Assembly: GCA_913057785.1 (NCBI GenBank)
Contig: CAJXPD010000026.1
Coordinates: 1 to 56,496 of the forward strand
DNA length: 56,496 nucleotides
Reading direction: 5' to 3'
DNA from: an uncultured Lewinella sp.
GTDB taxonomy: Bacteria > Bacteroidota > Bacteroidia > Chitinophagales > Saprospiraceae
In this document: piece by piece, positions 35,439 through 43,200 of the stretch
Layout of the letters: the number at the start of each line of letters is the position of its first letter
Position numbering within the stretch: position 1 is the first letter of the stretch
The notes under the pieces: generated by a model
What the model was told of the DNA's origin: nothing
What the model saw: only the letters and a program-made list of their open reading frames with translations
The model's database searches: none
Translations under genes and position numbers: made by a program

Positions 35439-36896
35439 TTAATGAAGCCTGGTTAGCACCCATTCCCATAATATCTCAAAAGGTACTACCTCTAGATCGG
35501 TATCTTGTAGGACCATATCTCTAGGATTGTCAGCCAGTTTCTTGAGGTAAGGCTTGGCAGATCGATCTATTCCAATTGACCTAAAACTATAGCGCGGCAA
35601 GAGTAGAAGCATTCGCATAAACACATCACTTCTAAAAGTAGCTTGATCTTTTCTAAGGTGTCGCTTGCTATATTCCCTTAAGGCCTCCTGCATATCAATA
35701 ATCTTCCCATGTTGCTCTGATAGCAGATAGTATAGAATCTCGATAACCCTAACATGGATGTTCATACCTCGTTTTTCCTTAGATAATACACCTATCTGGT
35801 TTAGGAATTTCCCTAGTTTGAAGTCCTGATTTCCCTTAAGGATTTGGGCATAAGCTTTGTATATATACCACGTTTCTGGCAACTTCGCTTTTTCATCTTC
35901 TACATTTCTAACCACTTTAAGTGCTGCATCCCATTCTTGATTATGTAATTGGAGAATAACCTTATAGTGATGGATGATCAACCAATTGTGCTTGCTTGCC
36001 CCAACCAAGTCTAAGCATTCGCGGATTGAAGTTTCTGCTTCCCCATAAAGTTTCATCTGCAATAAATTGGGAATCTTCCGTAAACGAAAAGTGAAAGATG
36101 GAGTGGAGTAGTCAGGGAAACTATCAAGTGATGAAACGGCTTGTTCACAGGCTTCTACAGCTTTAAGGTATTCTCCATTTATTTGGTACGATAAGACTTT
36201 GATGGTGTAACCTAGGTAATGGATTCGAAAAGTCTTATACATTTCCAATACTGGATTTACTAACCCCTGATAATCCTTTTTGCCTCGGTTTTGCGCTACT
36301 GTAGCATCGAAAAGAATTAGTTCATTATAAAGATCCTCAATGAAGTCTTCTTGTTGCAGCAGTGCGAAGTAATTCCGAGATAACGTCTGGTAGTAGATGT
36401 ATTTTTTTTTGTCTTTACCATATCTGGCATAATGATCTCTGAGTATCCTACTGAAGTTCAATACAAGTTCTGTGAAGTGATTACTCAGGCTATATTTCAA
36501 AGATTTCTCAGCGATGCTAATAGCCACTTGCCGTAAACCAATACCAATCAGTATCCTCGTATAAGCATATCGCTTCCAAACTTTAAAGTAGCCACGTTGG
36601 AAGCTTGTCCATCTTTCATCCAAATCTACCTGAAGGATGTGAGAGATTAGCTGATCAGTCAGTTTACTTTTCAGTTGCCATAAATATATTCTAGCATTGC
36701 TCTTTTTGCTATCTGGAAATATCTTTCTCCGAAGATAATTATCATCTGCATCTGGTTCTTCCTTTGCAACTCTATAGAGCTGCTGTAAATTCCCATTAAG
36801 TATAATGCTCTGATGAAGCCCAAGTTTTTCAAAAACTTCTATAACATCAATTAGTGGTTTCAATGCTCTAATAATTTGATTATCAGAATTAAACAA
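35439..36896 (-). CDS. Helical repeat protein, likely a cargo gene
   Basis: A 485-aa protein rich in alpha helices with TPR-like pairs (EYLKAVEACEQAVSSL, LYGEAETSIRECLDLV, EWDAALKVVRNVEDEK). It has no signal peptide and no known catalytic motif. It lies on the opposite strand to its neighbours and has its own upstream region, which is typical of a cargo gene added to a mobile element. Function unknown. Confidence 0.6.
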   Translation of the reverse strand: MFNSDNQIIRALKPLIDVIEVFEKLGLHQSIILNGNLQQLYRVAKEEPDADDNYLRRKIFPDSKKSNARIYLWQLKSKLTDQLISHILQVDLDERWTSFQRGYFKVWKRYAYTRILIGIGLRQVAISIAEKSLKYSLSNHFTELVLNFSRILRDHYARYGKDKKKYIYYQTLSRNYFALLQQEDFIEDLYNELILFDATVAQNRGKKDYQGLVNPVLEMYKTFRIHYLGYTIKVLSYQINGEYLKAVEACEQAVSSLDSFPDYSTPSFTFRLRKIPNLLQMKLYGEAETSIRECLDLVGASKHNWLIIHHYKVILQLHNQEWDAALKVVRNVEDEKAKLPETWYIYKAYAQILKGNQDFKLGKFLNQIGVLSKEKRGMNIHVRVIEILYYLLSEQHGKIIDMQEALREYSKRHLRKDQATFRSDVFMRMLLLLPRYSFRSIGIDRSAKPYLKKLADNPRDMVLQDTDLEVVPFEILWEWVLTRLH

Positions 36897-37507
36897 TCAT
36901 ATTTTTTATTAAAAACTCTATTTATTCACTCTAACAAATATAACTACTTCGTTCTAAAGGCGAAATTATGATGTAGGTAAGTTTGAATCGAACCAAAAAA
37001 TGAATGTTATGTTATGGCTCGATTTAATTATCTCATTGATTGTTTCTGACGATGTTGATATCGTATAGATGACAAAAAAAGAGAGACCCCTTCGAGCCCC
37101 TCATAAAATAAGTTTAAAACTAGAAATCAAAATTGAGAGTGCCACCGTACTGAGTGAGATTCATTGGCAGCACTCTCAGGATATCTAATGTAAACCAAAG
37201 TTAATAAAACTTAAGGATAGCCAGCAAATATTACCGCCCGGTTAATTTGCTGGCTATTGTTTTTTAATATATATTTATGCGCTAATTGTTCGACCATAAC
37301 AGCGTTCTACAACAAAACCTACCCCCACTTCTCTGGATATCTAATGTTGACTTGTAATATGTATTTACTCATTAACCAAACATTTAGTTATGGTCAGCAT
37401 CTTCTATTGCACTTACAAATATCTTTCCTGTTCATTAACACTTAACAACTTTGGCAAGAGCTTGCTCTAAGACTGTTCTGTCGTTCACCCTCAGTTAAGA
37501 AGTCAAC
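36897..37507. other. 610-base region without clear gene, possible small RNA
   Basis: No convincing coding frame. It holds a hairpin at 37134-37177 (GAGAGTGC with GCACTCTC), a 13-base direct repeat GGATATCTAATGT at 37179-37191 and 37335-37347, and a plus-strand terminator (37217-37266). A plus-strand terminator with no plus-strand gene before it suggests a transcript that starts within about 36900-37150 and does not code for protein. Confidence 0.45.
37217..37266 (+). terminator. Strong terminator without a gene upstream
   Basis: Perfect 13-base arms 37217-37229 and 37245-37257 with a 15-base loop, followed by TGTTTTTTAA. The reverse strand has no T-run, so it works in the plus direction. Confidence 0.75.
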
Positions 37508-37726
37508 ATGGAAATGAAAACTGCATTCGCGATCACTCAAAGAGAGTTGGAAAGAATTACGGGAGGTAAGTCTATAAGAGAACTAGTCGAGTCTATTGAC
37601 GAAACACTCTTATTCATGCTCTTCAATTCTCATAAAGTGGATTTAAAGGAAATTGAAGGCCACCCCTGGTCTTTGGAACTGCTTAAGAAGTTTCTATTAG
37701 AAATTGAGAGACAAACTAAGGAGTAA
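37508..37726 (+). CDS. Small acidic helical protein
   Basis: A 72-aa protein (ITQRELERITGGKSIRELVE) of helices with no membrane span. Its last 11 bases overlap the end of the ATPase gene on the other strand. It could be a small regulator. Not recognised. Confidence 0.45.
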   Translation: MEMKTAFAITQRELERITGGKSIRELVESIDETLLFMLFNSHKVDLKEIEGHPWSLELLKKFLLEIERQTKE

Positions 37727-38309
37727 CCATTTGAAAGATACCGTAGTGGCTCCCGTTGTTCTTGGCCTTGGCATTGCTAAAGGCCTTATTTACTTTTTGC
37801 TGCGCTGCAATGATTTGATGCGCGCTATCAGTAGCAATCCGGCTTTTAGGGAAAAGAGCGTCTGTAGCGCCTATAAAGGCCGTAGAATAGAAAGCCCAGA
37901 GTCGTGCCGGTACATCCGTAGGAGCATGGCAAACAAAGAATAAGTCCAGCATCTTATGTCGGAAGTCGATCAATAATCGCTTAAGGTAAATATCACTATC
38001 CACATTGCTTGCAATGTAGCTGCGGCAATCATCAAAGATGAGCAGGCCGCCATTGAAGTTTTTGTACACATGTTTTAGAGTGTCCTTTTCGTGCTGCATA
38101 TACCAGATCTGTCGAATCCCTTTCTTGAAACTCCAATCATCTTTGTTGGCTGGATCAATGACGGGGTAAGGTCGCCAGATCTTCGGCGCACCATTAAGCG
38201 TAATGACAATGGCACGCCTTTTCATCGCCTTAACGATTTTTTCAGTTAGAAAACTTTTACCAGTACCATTACGGCCCATAATAATCGTTACCTGAGCATC
38301 TCTATGCAT
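37716..38309 (-). CDS. Small P-loop ATPase, genome-packaging type
   Basis: A 197-aa ATPase. Walker A is GRNGTGKS (13-20) and Walker B is GGLLIFDDC near residue 90, preceded by hydrophobic strands. A further conserved-looking strand LFFVCHAPTD holds a polar residue in the sensor position. Size, order of motifs and lack of a membrane span fit the FtsK/HerA-type packaging ATPases of tailless membrane phages (PRD1 P9, PM2 P9, FLiP) better than the longer Zot proteins of filamentous phages. Its start overlaps the stop of the gene before it (TAATG), so expression is coupled. Role inferred. Confidence 0.6.
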   Translation of the reverse strand: MHRDAQVTIIMGRNGTGKSFLTEKIVKAMKRRAIVITLNGAPKIWRPYPVIDPANKDDWSFKKGIRQIWYMQHEKDTLKHVYKNFNGGLLIFDDCRSYIASNVDSDIYLKRLLIDFRHKMLDLFFVCHAPTDVPARLWAFYSTAFIGATDALFPKSRIATDSAHQIIAAQQKVNKAFSNAKAKNNGSHYGIFQMVTP

Positions 38310-38863
38310 TAAGCTGGGTTTTCTTGTTTACGAGCCTTTATCATTCGTTCACGACGATCTTTCATCGCTTTGTTGACCATTGGAGTATACCCCATTAAAA
38401 TAGCCGTGGCAAGCATCCATTCCAAGCTAAGGCGCATTTGATACTTCTTAACAAGTGCCGCTGCAATCTCTACCTCGTAGTCGTCCGCCTTATTACGAGC
38501 CTTTCGACGACGATATCGGTCCATGTCCATGCCAGAGATCATCGAGAGGCTAAAGGCTAGGCCTTTATCTAGTTGGATCAACATGAATTCTGCCGTTAAA
38601 CGATGTTCTTCGGAATAATCGAGGTAACTGGCTAGTTCCTCATCCTCTGGGCTAGGGATATCATCAGGATTAAGAGGTACTTCTGTGGCTTGTTCATCCT
38701 CTTCTAAGTCCTGCATAATGGGAGGTGCATCAATTTTCTCAACCGGAGTCTTCATATGCTTAAGGAATCCACCTAAATCTTTCTCGGATTTCTCGGCAGA
38801 AAAGAAGGCATCCACGCTTTCGGTGGTATCTACCGGTGCAGCTTCTTTTTTTAGCTCTTTCAT
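38309..38863 (-). CDS. Acidic and helical protein coupled to the ATPase
   Basis: A 184-aa protein. The N-terminal 85 residues are acidic and disordered-looking. The remainder has two long helices with moderately hydrophobic faces (LAFSLSMISGM, LEWMLATAILMGY) and a basic end (DRRERMIKARKQ). It overlaps the ATPase by one base, so the two proteins are likely made in fixed ratio. It may help the ATPase dock at a membrane or vertex, which is a guess. Confidence 0.5.
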   Translation of the reverse strand: MKELKKEAAPVDTTESVDAFFSAEKSEKDLGGFLKHMKTPVEKIDAPPIMQDLEEDEQATEVPLNPDDIPSPEDEELASYLDYSEEHRLTAEFMLIQLDKGLAFSLSMISGMDMDRYRRRKARNKADDYEVEIAAALVKKYQMRLSLEWMLATAILMGYTPMVNKAMKDRRERMIKARKQENPA

Positions 38864-39168
38864 TAGCTATTTTCCTTAAGGATTTCTTCTAATGGATTAT
38901 CAGATACCGTTCGGGTAATCAGCATCCCCTCCGTAGTCATTTTCATAACACAAATGGCCATTGTTGTTTGCTCGCCCTTATTGACGATTACAAAGGCTGC
39001 TTTCTGCTCACCTTCCTTAAGGATTCCACCGTCTTCAACGGAAGTTTCCATCATTCTTAAGGTATCTCCTAACTGTGGGATAAACATCTTTACCATGCCA
39101 GACATGGCGTGCATAGGATTGATGGCATCCTTAAGGCCTTTAATCCGATCCTGAATGCTCTTCTTCAT
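38863..39168 (-). CDS. Small protein in the ATPase operon
   Basis: A 101-aa protein with an amphipathic N-terminal half (MVKMFIPQLGDTLRMMETS) and a beta-rich C-terminal half (FVIVNKGEQTTMAICVMKM). It abuts the next gene by one base and overlaps the gene before it by 29 bases. Not recognised. Confidence 0.5.
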   Translation of the reverse strand: MKKSIQDRIKGLKDAINPMHAMSGMVKMFIPQLGDTLRMMETSVEDGGILKEGEQKAAFVIVNKGEQTTMAICVMKMTTEGMLITRTVSDNPLEEILKENS

Positions 39169-39415
39169 GTTCGAGGATTGAGTATTTGAAAATGATGAGA
39201 TTACGCTGCCCTGGAAAACTTTGATACTGGACTGTACTTTGGTCCATCAAATTCCTTAAGGCATTGCGAATTCTTAGCTCGAAGTTCCGTTGGAGTCGAT
39301 TATCATCATATTGGTGAATCTGAAGGCCAATTTCCTTAACGGACAAAGGCACATCGGATTGGTGCAACGTATCTCTCACCAATACGATTAGATATGTTCC
39401 ATAGAATTCAATCAA
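39140..39415 (-). CDS. Small winged-helix-like protein, first gene of ATPase operon
   Basis: A 91-aa protein whose middle (VPLSVKEIGLQIHQYDDN, FELRIRNALRNLMDQSTV) looks like a winged helix that may bind DNA. It is the first gene of a four-gene minus-strand unit ending in the ATPase. On its strand, TATATTTG at 39440-39433 matches the Bacteroidota minus-7 box close to the start codon. Confidence 0.5.
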   Translation of the reverse strand: MIEFYGTYLIVLVRDTLHQSDVPLSVKEIGLQIHQYDDNRLQRNFELRIRNALRNLMDQSTVQYQSFPGQRNLIIFKYSILEHEEEHSGSD

Positions 39416-39432
39416 AAGAATTATATTTACAA

Positions 39433-39440
39433 CAAATATA
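39433..39440 (-). promoter_or_regulatory. Minus-7 box of the ATPase operon
   Basis: TATATTTG read on the minus strand matches TAnnTTTG, 18 bases before the start codon at 39415. The divergent plus-strand gene starts at 39458, so both promoters must overlap in 42 bases. No clear TTG partner was found. Confidence 0.45.
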
Positions 39441-39457
39441 CTTATTTTGATTACATT

Positions 39458-39730
39458 ATGACACTTAAGATAATCTCCAAAAGCATCTCTGAGAATCGTA
39501 AGCGGCTAGATGCCACTATAAAAGTCAGCCCATTCTGGACAAATGACTACGAAATTTCCTTAAGGATTTTAGCCCGAGAACCGATAGGGGAGAGTCAAGA
39601 GAGGGAATTGTTAGATGAAGTGGTAGAAAACAAAAAAAAGTGGCAAATGGGTAAAAAAAATCGCTTTCTACACCTTAAGGGCATTGCTGGAACGGCTTAT
39701 ATCTTAAACGAACAAACTATTGAGGAATGA
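39458..39730 (+). CDS. Small basic protein, first of the structural operon
   Basis: A 90-aa protein with two halves of mixed alpha and beta (ENRKRLDATIKVSPFW, then GESQERELLDEVVENKKKW). The stop overlaps the next start by four bases. Divergent from the ATPase operon. Not recognised. Confidence 0.5.
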   Translation: MTLKIISKSISENRKRLDATIKVSPFWTNDYEISLRILAREPIGESQERELLDEVVENKKKWQMGKKNRFLHLKGIAGTAYILNEQTIEE

Positions 39731-40122
39731 GTGCAGAGACAATCAAGCAGTTTTACAACAAGCATTTTTTTCAAAATGGCCAGCCCGTTGCTACAGATGC
39801 CTTAATAACGATCACCATCGATAATGAGGCTGTTAAGTTCGTTGGCCTTAGTATCTCCCCCAATGATACGATTGAAGGACTATTCAAGTCTTGTCACAGT
39901 ATGTTGTTGCAAACTGGATCGAAGGAAGAAGCTGTGCAAAAGGATCCACCATCACCAAAAGTACTGGATATTGTAACTATAGACTATCGTAACAATGTCT
40001 ATTTATTGGATGTCTTGGAGAATGAGGAGTTTGTAGTTCGTCGGCAGGACTCCAACGAAATAATTAAGATTGGCTCACCGGTAGCACGTGGTGTGGTAAA
40101 GAAGTATCGGGACGCTAAATAA
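39727..40122 (+). CDS. Small beta-rich protein with a domain shared by a later gene
   Basis: A 131-aa protein. Residues 78-130 (VLDIVTIDYRNNVYLLDVLE, then FVVRRQD, then SPVARGVVKKYRDA) match residues 128-187 of the repeat protein at 41911, with shared IDY, YL, LEN, FVV and YR positions. The shared domain suggests both bind the same partner, perhaps as capsid-surface or vertex proteins. Followed by a terminator, so it ends its transcript. Confidence 0.55.
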   Translation: MSAETIKQFYNKHFFQNGQPVATDALITITIDNEAVKFVGLSISPNDTIEGLFKSCHSMLLQTGSKEEAVQKDPPSPKVLDIVTIDYRNNVYLLDVLENEEFVVRRQDSNEIIKIGSPVARGVVKKYRDAK

Positions 40123-40153
40123 CTTTTATACTCATAGGAAACTTTATGATGTG

Positions 40154-40182
40154 GCCTCAGCATATGCTGGGGCTTTTCTTTT
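40154..40182 (+). terminator. Terminator before the candidate capsid gene
   Basis: GCCTCAGCAT (40154-40163) pairs with ATGCTGGGGC (40164-40173), one wobble, followed by TTTTCTTTT. It separates the first two structural-type genes from the capsid gene. Confidence 0.7.
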
Positions 40183-40256
40183 ATATGAGAAACCTGATCG
40201 TTAAGGCATGTGAAATCGATCATAAAGATTTTACCGTTCCGGTTTCCCTGACAATA

Positions 40257-40287
40257 TTGTGAGCAAGCATAATGATGGCTAAAATTG
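40257..40287 (+). promoter_or_regulatory. Possible promoter of the capsid operon
   Basis: TTG at 40257-40259, 20 bases, then TAAAATTG at 40280-40287, one mismatch from TAnnTTTG. The start codon at 40313 follows. A separate promoter is needed because a terminator lies just before. Confidence 0.35.
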
Positions 40288-40312
40288 CTACTGAAATTTT
40301 CATAAACAACAA

Positions 40313-40903
40313 ATGCCATCAACTATGATGCGACGCAGAAATTTGGTTTCGCATATCAATGCTGGAATGATAAACGGTCCATCCATTATGCCCGTTTCAG
40401 GCGTGGCAGGCCAAGGACTACCTAAAGTTGCCACGGATAATTACATGGCCCTCAAAGTAGATACCACTGGGTTGACAGAACCAACCGATATTATCCTATT
40501 TGATGCCTCTCGTGGATTGCAGATTCATGAGAATTATGCCATGCCTTTGGAGGTAAGTATCACTGGTATCACTTCGGATTATCAGTTCATTCTTAATGAC
40601 CTGAGTCACATTGGTTCTTTCTTCGATGTCATCAAGCAAACCATTGATGATGAAAGCAAAGCTTTCGAGCAATATGCTTACCCCATCGAAGTCTATTCTT
40701 CCAGTAAAGGTAGCAGGCCACGACTGCTAAAAACCCTCTTTCCTGACATGGGTCTTCACGAAGGGCAATTCCAGAAAGGGATTAACACCTTCTTGGGTGA
40801 TACTCTTTTGGATAACCGTGTTGCCTTCAAGTATAAGCAATTACCCAATGTGGTAATGACTTGGAGTTTCTATGTGAAAGCTGAGGTAGGACGTAAGCAG
40901 TAA
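40313..40903 (+). CDS. Candidate major capsid protein, single jelly-roll size
   Basis: A 196-aa protein rich in beta strands, with an N-terminal basic tail (MMRRRNLVSHINAG) and a C-terminal strand VVMTWSFYVKAEVGRK. It has no membrane helix. Its size, position right after a terminator with its own likely promoter, and the membrane-protein genes that follow fit a small capsid protein of a tailless phage, as in P23-77-like viruses, which use two single-jelly-roll proteins. No sequence match is claimed. An alternative is a minor or spike protein. Confidence 0.45.
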   Translation: MPSTMMRRRNLVSHINAGMINGPSIMPVSGVAGQGLPKVATDNYMALKVDTTGLTEPTDIILFDASRGLQIHENYAMPLEVSITGITSDYQFILNDLSHIGSFFDVIKQTIDDESKAFEQYAYPIEVYSSSKGSRPRLLKTLFPDMGLHEGQFQKGINTFLGDTLLDNRVAFKYKQLPNVVMTWSFYVKAEVGRKQ

Positions 40904-40918
40904 TCAATAGCCACAGAC

Positions 40919-41230
40919 ATGGTTTGGGATCATCAATCATTTGTGCCAGCGAATAGATATTCGCTCGGGCCTGGCTTCCAAGATGAACAGTCAGGTGAAC
41001 CGGACACTTCCGGAGGCTTCTGGAATTGGTGGCAACGCAATGGCGATAGTGCCACGGATATCCTTAATTCTGGATTGTGTGCTATTAACCCACGCAGAGC
41101 TGGTTGCCCTGGTAGTCGGAACTACTATCCAAATGGAGGTAGCCCTCAAGACTCAGACAATCAGACACTACTATATTTAGTTGTGGGCTTGGTGATCCTG
41201 ATGTTATTCATCCTAATACTGAGAAAATGA
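40919..41230 (+). CDS. Small protein with C-terminal membrane anchor
   Basis: A 103-aa protein: Trp/Gly/Pro-rich soluble part with two Cys (SGLCAINPRRAGCPGS) and one membrane helix at the C-terminus (LLYLVVGLVILMLFILILR). Overlaps the next gene start (ATGA). Fits a viral membrane protein with its soluble part on one side of an internal membrane. Confidence 0.55.
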   Translation: MVWDHQSFVPANRYSLGPGFQDEQSGEPDTSGGFWNWWQRNGDSATDILNSGLCAINPRRAGCPGSRNYYPNGGSPQDSDNQTLLYLVVGLVILMLFILILRK

Positions 41231-41499
41231 AGCCATTACTAGCACAGAAAAATGCGGCTGTAGGCCAATTGCAGGTCATTAAGGGAGGTAGAAGTAAAAG
41301 ACCGTTTACCAACTCTTATTCCCCTGGTATCGTGGCTAAGTCCAAGGCAGGTCGAGTGAGTGACAACCAAAGCACTCAGAAACATCTTTCCGGACTTTCC
41401 TCCGGAGAAAAGAAAACACTCTGGTATGCTGTGGGCTTGTCTTTGTTGGTCATTGTCCTTTTTGTACTAGCTGTCAAGTACAAGTACATAAAGCTGTAG
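41227..41499 (+). CDS. Small basic protein with C-terminal membrane anchor
   Basis: A 90-aa protein: basic soluble part (IKGGRSKRPFTNSYSPG) and a C-terminal membrane helix (AVGLSLLVIVLFVLAVKYK). The basic part could contact DNA or capsid. Coupled by overlap to the gene before it. Confidence 0.55.
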   Translation: MKPLLAQKNAAVGQLQVIKGGRSKRPFTNSYSPGIVAKSKAGRVSDNQSTQKHLSGLSSGEKKTLWYAVGLSLLVIVLFVLAVKYKYIKL

Positions 41500-41502
41500 A
41501 AA

Positions 41503-41610
41503 ATGGCACAAGCAAAACATTGGCTACCCTGGGTAGTCGCAATTATCATTTTACTAATCCTTATTCGAGGCTTTGATATTGATCAGCTTCTCGGCAGAGA
41601 TATAGATTAA
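41503..41610 (+). CDS. 35-residue single-span membrane peptide
   Basis: ATG 41503 to TAA 41610; MAQAKHWLPWVVAIIILLIL then a short polar tail. Starts three bases after the previous stop, a spacing typical of a real gene in this operon. Confidence 0.5.
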   Translation: MAQAKHWLPWVVAIIILLILIRGFDIDQLLGRDID

Positions 41611-41635
41611 GCTGAGCCTTTACAATTCACCAATA

Positions 41636-41752
41636 ATGAAAATCTTAGGTATGAAATGGTACGCATATTTGGGTCTAACCCTTCTAGCCATTACGGCTGG
41701 CATCTTGCTGGCAGATAAGATCATGGAAAAGCAATTGCCCCCAACTCAATAG
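41636..41752 (+). CDS. 38-residue single-span membrane peptide
   Basis: ATG 41636 to TAG 41752; a short N-terminus, a membrane helix (WYAYLGLTLLAITAGILLAD) and a short charged tail. In line with neighbours. Confidence 0.5.
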   Translation: MKILGMKWYAYLGLTLLAITAGILLADKIMEKQLPPTQ

Positions 41753-41754
41753 AG

Positions 41755-41892
41755 ATGCTGGACGATTTGCTCAAAGATGGAGTTGGTGTAAAAGTCGATG
41801 TGCGCATCGATATGATGACGGCTATGGTTTTGGCTTTGGCCGTATTTATAGCTATCTCCGGCGCTTTGTTCTTTTATGCCAGAATTAAGTAA
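41755..41892 (+). CDS. 45-residue single-span membrane peptide
   Basis: ATG 41755 to TAA 41892; an acidic N-terminal segment, then a membrane helix (MTAMVLALAVFIAISGALFF). Separated by two bases from the previous stop codon. Confidence 0.5.
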   Translation: MLDDLLKDGVGVKVDVRIDMMTAMVLALAVFIAISGALFFYARIK

Positions 41893-41910
41893 TCAATAAT
41901 TTCTAATCAA

Positions 41911-42513
41911 ATGGCTACTGCAATAACAGACAGTTCTATTACAGGCATTGTAGCTGGGGCTTATGGCGACCTGGTCAAACTAGACGATGATCGTGTAGTG
42001 GATCTGGCGACCTATCTTAAGGAAACTGATGATGGTGGTACCGACAACATTGTGGGGATCATCAAAGGAGCCTATGACTCCCAAGTTCTATTAAGCGATG
42101 GTTCCGTCAAATCCTTAGCCGATCATGTTCGTGCCCCTGGAGCCTTGACTATCGCTGGCATTATTACTGGTGCCTATACCAACCAGGCCAAAATTGCCGA
42201 TGGAATGATTGTCAATCTGGCCGAAAAGGTAAAAGCCGATGAAGGGGGAGGTAGTGCTTTAGAAGTAGGCTTATCACTAGTTGGAGGCATTGGAGATCCC
42301 GTCCAAATCATCGATGCGAAGATGATTGATTACAACGGCAATGAGTATCTGGTTGAAAAGCTAGAAAATGGGACTTTCGTTGTGAGTAAGCAATTGGAGG
42401 AAGGAAGACTTGAACCCATTTCAGATAGGGCTCCTTTGGTAAACGCTGTACTCAAGCTTTACCGAGAAAGTTTTTCAGATCCACAAAACCTTAATGCAGA
42501 TGAACTGGCGTAA
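41911..42513 (+). CDS. Triple-repeat beta protein with shared C-terminal domain
   Basis: A 200-aa protein with three copies of a roughly 30-residue unit (about 10-40, 47-75 and 80-108) built on I-x-G-I-I-x-G-A-Y then D-G-x-V-x-x-L-A. This pattern suggests a fibrous or beta-solenoid-like stalk. Residues 128-187 resemble the end of the 39727 gene. A possible spike or vertex component. Not recognised from known families. Confidence 0.55.
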   Translation: MATAITDSSITGIVAGAYGDLVKLDDDRVVDLATYLKETDDGGTDNIVGIIKGAYDSQVLLSDGSVKSLADHVRAPGALTIAGIITGAYTNQAKIADGMIVNLAEKVKADEGGGSALEVGLSLVGGIGDPVQIIDAKMIDYNGNEYLVEKLENGTFVVSKQLEEGRLEPISDRAPLVNAVLKLYRESFSDPQNLNADELA

Positions 42514-42637
42514 GATTGGGCCCATTATATTAGTGATAGTGGCCGTCCTCGGCCTTTGGATCAATTACAAGACCTATCAGCGCTTGGATGCGGAAAAGTG
42601 CAACTGTAGCGAAAAGACGGCAACGCCGATACTATGA
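42494..42637 (+). CDS. 47-residue single-span membrane protein
   Basis: ATG 42494 (or 42500) to TGA 42637. Begins with a membrane helix (IGPIILVIVAVLGLWINY) and ends with a short Cys-containing polar tail (EKCNCSEKTATP). It overlaps the previous and next genes (ATGA with the amidase). Confidence 0.5.
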   Translation: MQMNWRKIGPIILVIVAVLGLWINYKTYQRLDAEKCNCSEKTATPIL

Positions 42638-43200
42638 CCGGTCGGAAAGTATTAATAGTGCTACTGCTTGTCTTGGCACTATTAGTACTCACAGCTTGGA
42701 GAAATCCAAACCCTAGTTGGATTAAGGATATATGGCGAAAACTTCCGGTCCATCCTGACCGCAAGTACAATCGCCGGACCTTATCCTCAATTGAACAGGT
42801 AATTATTCATCATAGTGCTGGTCCAACCACCCAGACGCCATTAAGCATTGCTCAGTATCACGTTGGTCCAAATCATATCAGCAATGAAGGAATTCCAGGG
42901 ATAGCATACCATTACATTATTGATCGAAAAGCGAATGTGTTTCATACCCAAGATTTGAAAAACATTAGCTGGCATGTCAGTGGGCAAAATACGCGCTCCA
43001 TTGGCATTTGTTTTATAGGGGATTACGATCAACTGGAACCCACAGAAATGCAGATACTCCAGCTTACTAAGCTGATTCAATATCTAAACAGAAAGCTAGG
43101 CCGAAAACTACAGATTTCTGGTCACCGAGATTATTCCACCAAGACATGCCCAGGAAAGTTTACTGACCTGGAACAAGTCAGGCAAAAACTAAACTACTAG
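42634..43200 (+). CDS. Membrane-anchored N-acetylmuramoyl-L-alanine amidase
   Basis: A 188-aa amidase_2/PGRP-type enzyme that cuts peptide stems from peptidoglycan. An N-terminal membrane helix (VLIVLLLVLALLVLTAW) anchors it. Zinc ligands are visible in VIIHHSAG, SGHRD and TCPGK. The fold and size are normal. In a tailless phage it would act as a virion-associated lysin for entry, or for lysis. Start and stop overlap the genes on both sides. Confidence 0.88.
   Translation: MTGRKVLIVLLLVLALLVLTAWRNPNPSWIKDIWRKLPVHPDRKYNRRTLSSIEQVIIHHSAGPTTQTPLSIAQYHVGPNHISNEGIPGIAYHYIIDRKANVFHTQDLKNISWHVSGQNTRSIGICFIGDYDQLEPTEMQILQLTKLIQYLNRKLGRKLQISGHRDYSTKTCPGKFTDLEQVRQKLNY

Noticed and set aside
37257-37445. 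Plus-strand frame of 62 aa after the orphan terminator
   Set aside because: Starts inside the terminator T-run, and the composition is AT-driven with no pattern of a real protein.
37716-38309. Zot-type filamentous phage assembly protein
   Set aside because: No membrane helix, only 197 aa, and the rest of the element lacks filamentous-phage coat and secretin-like genes.
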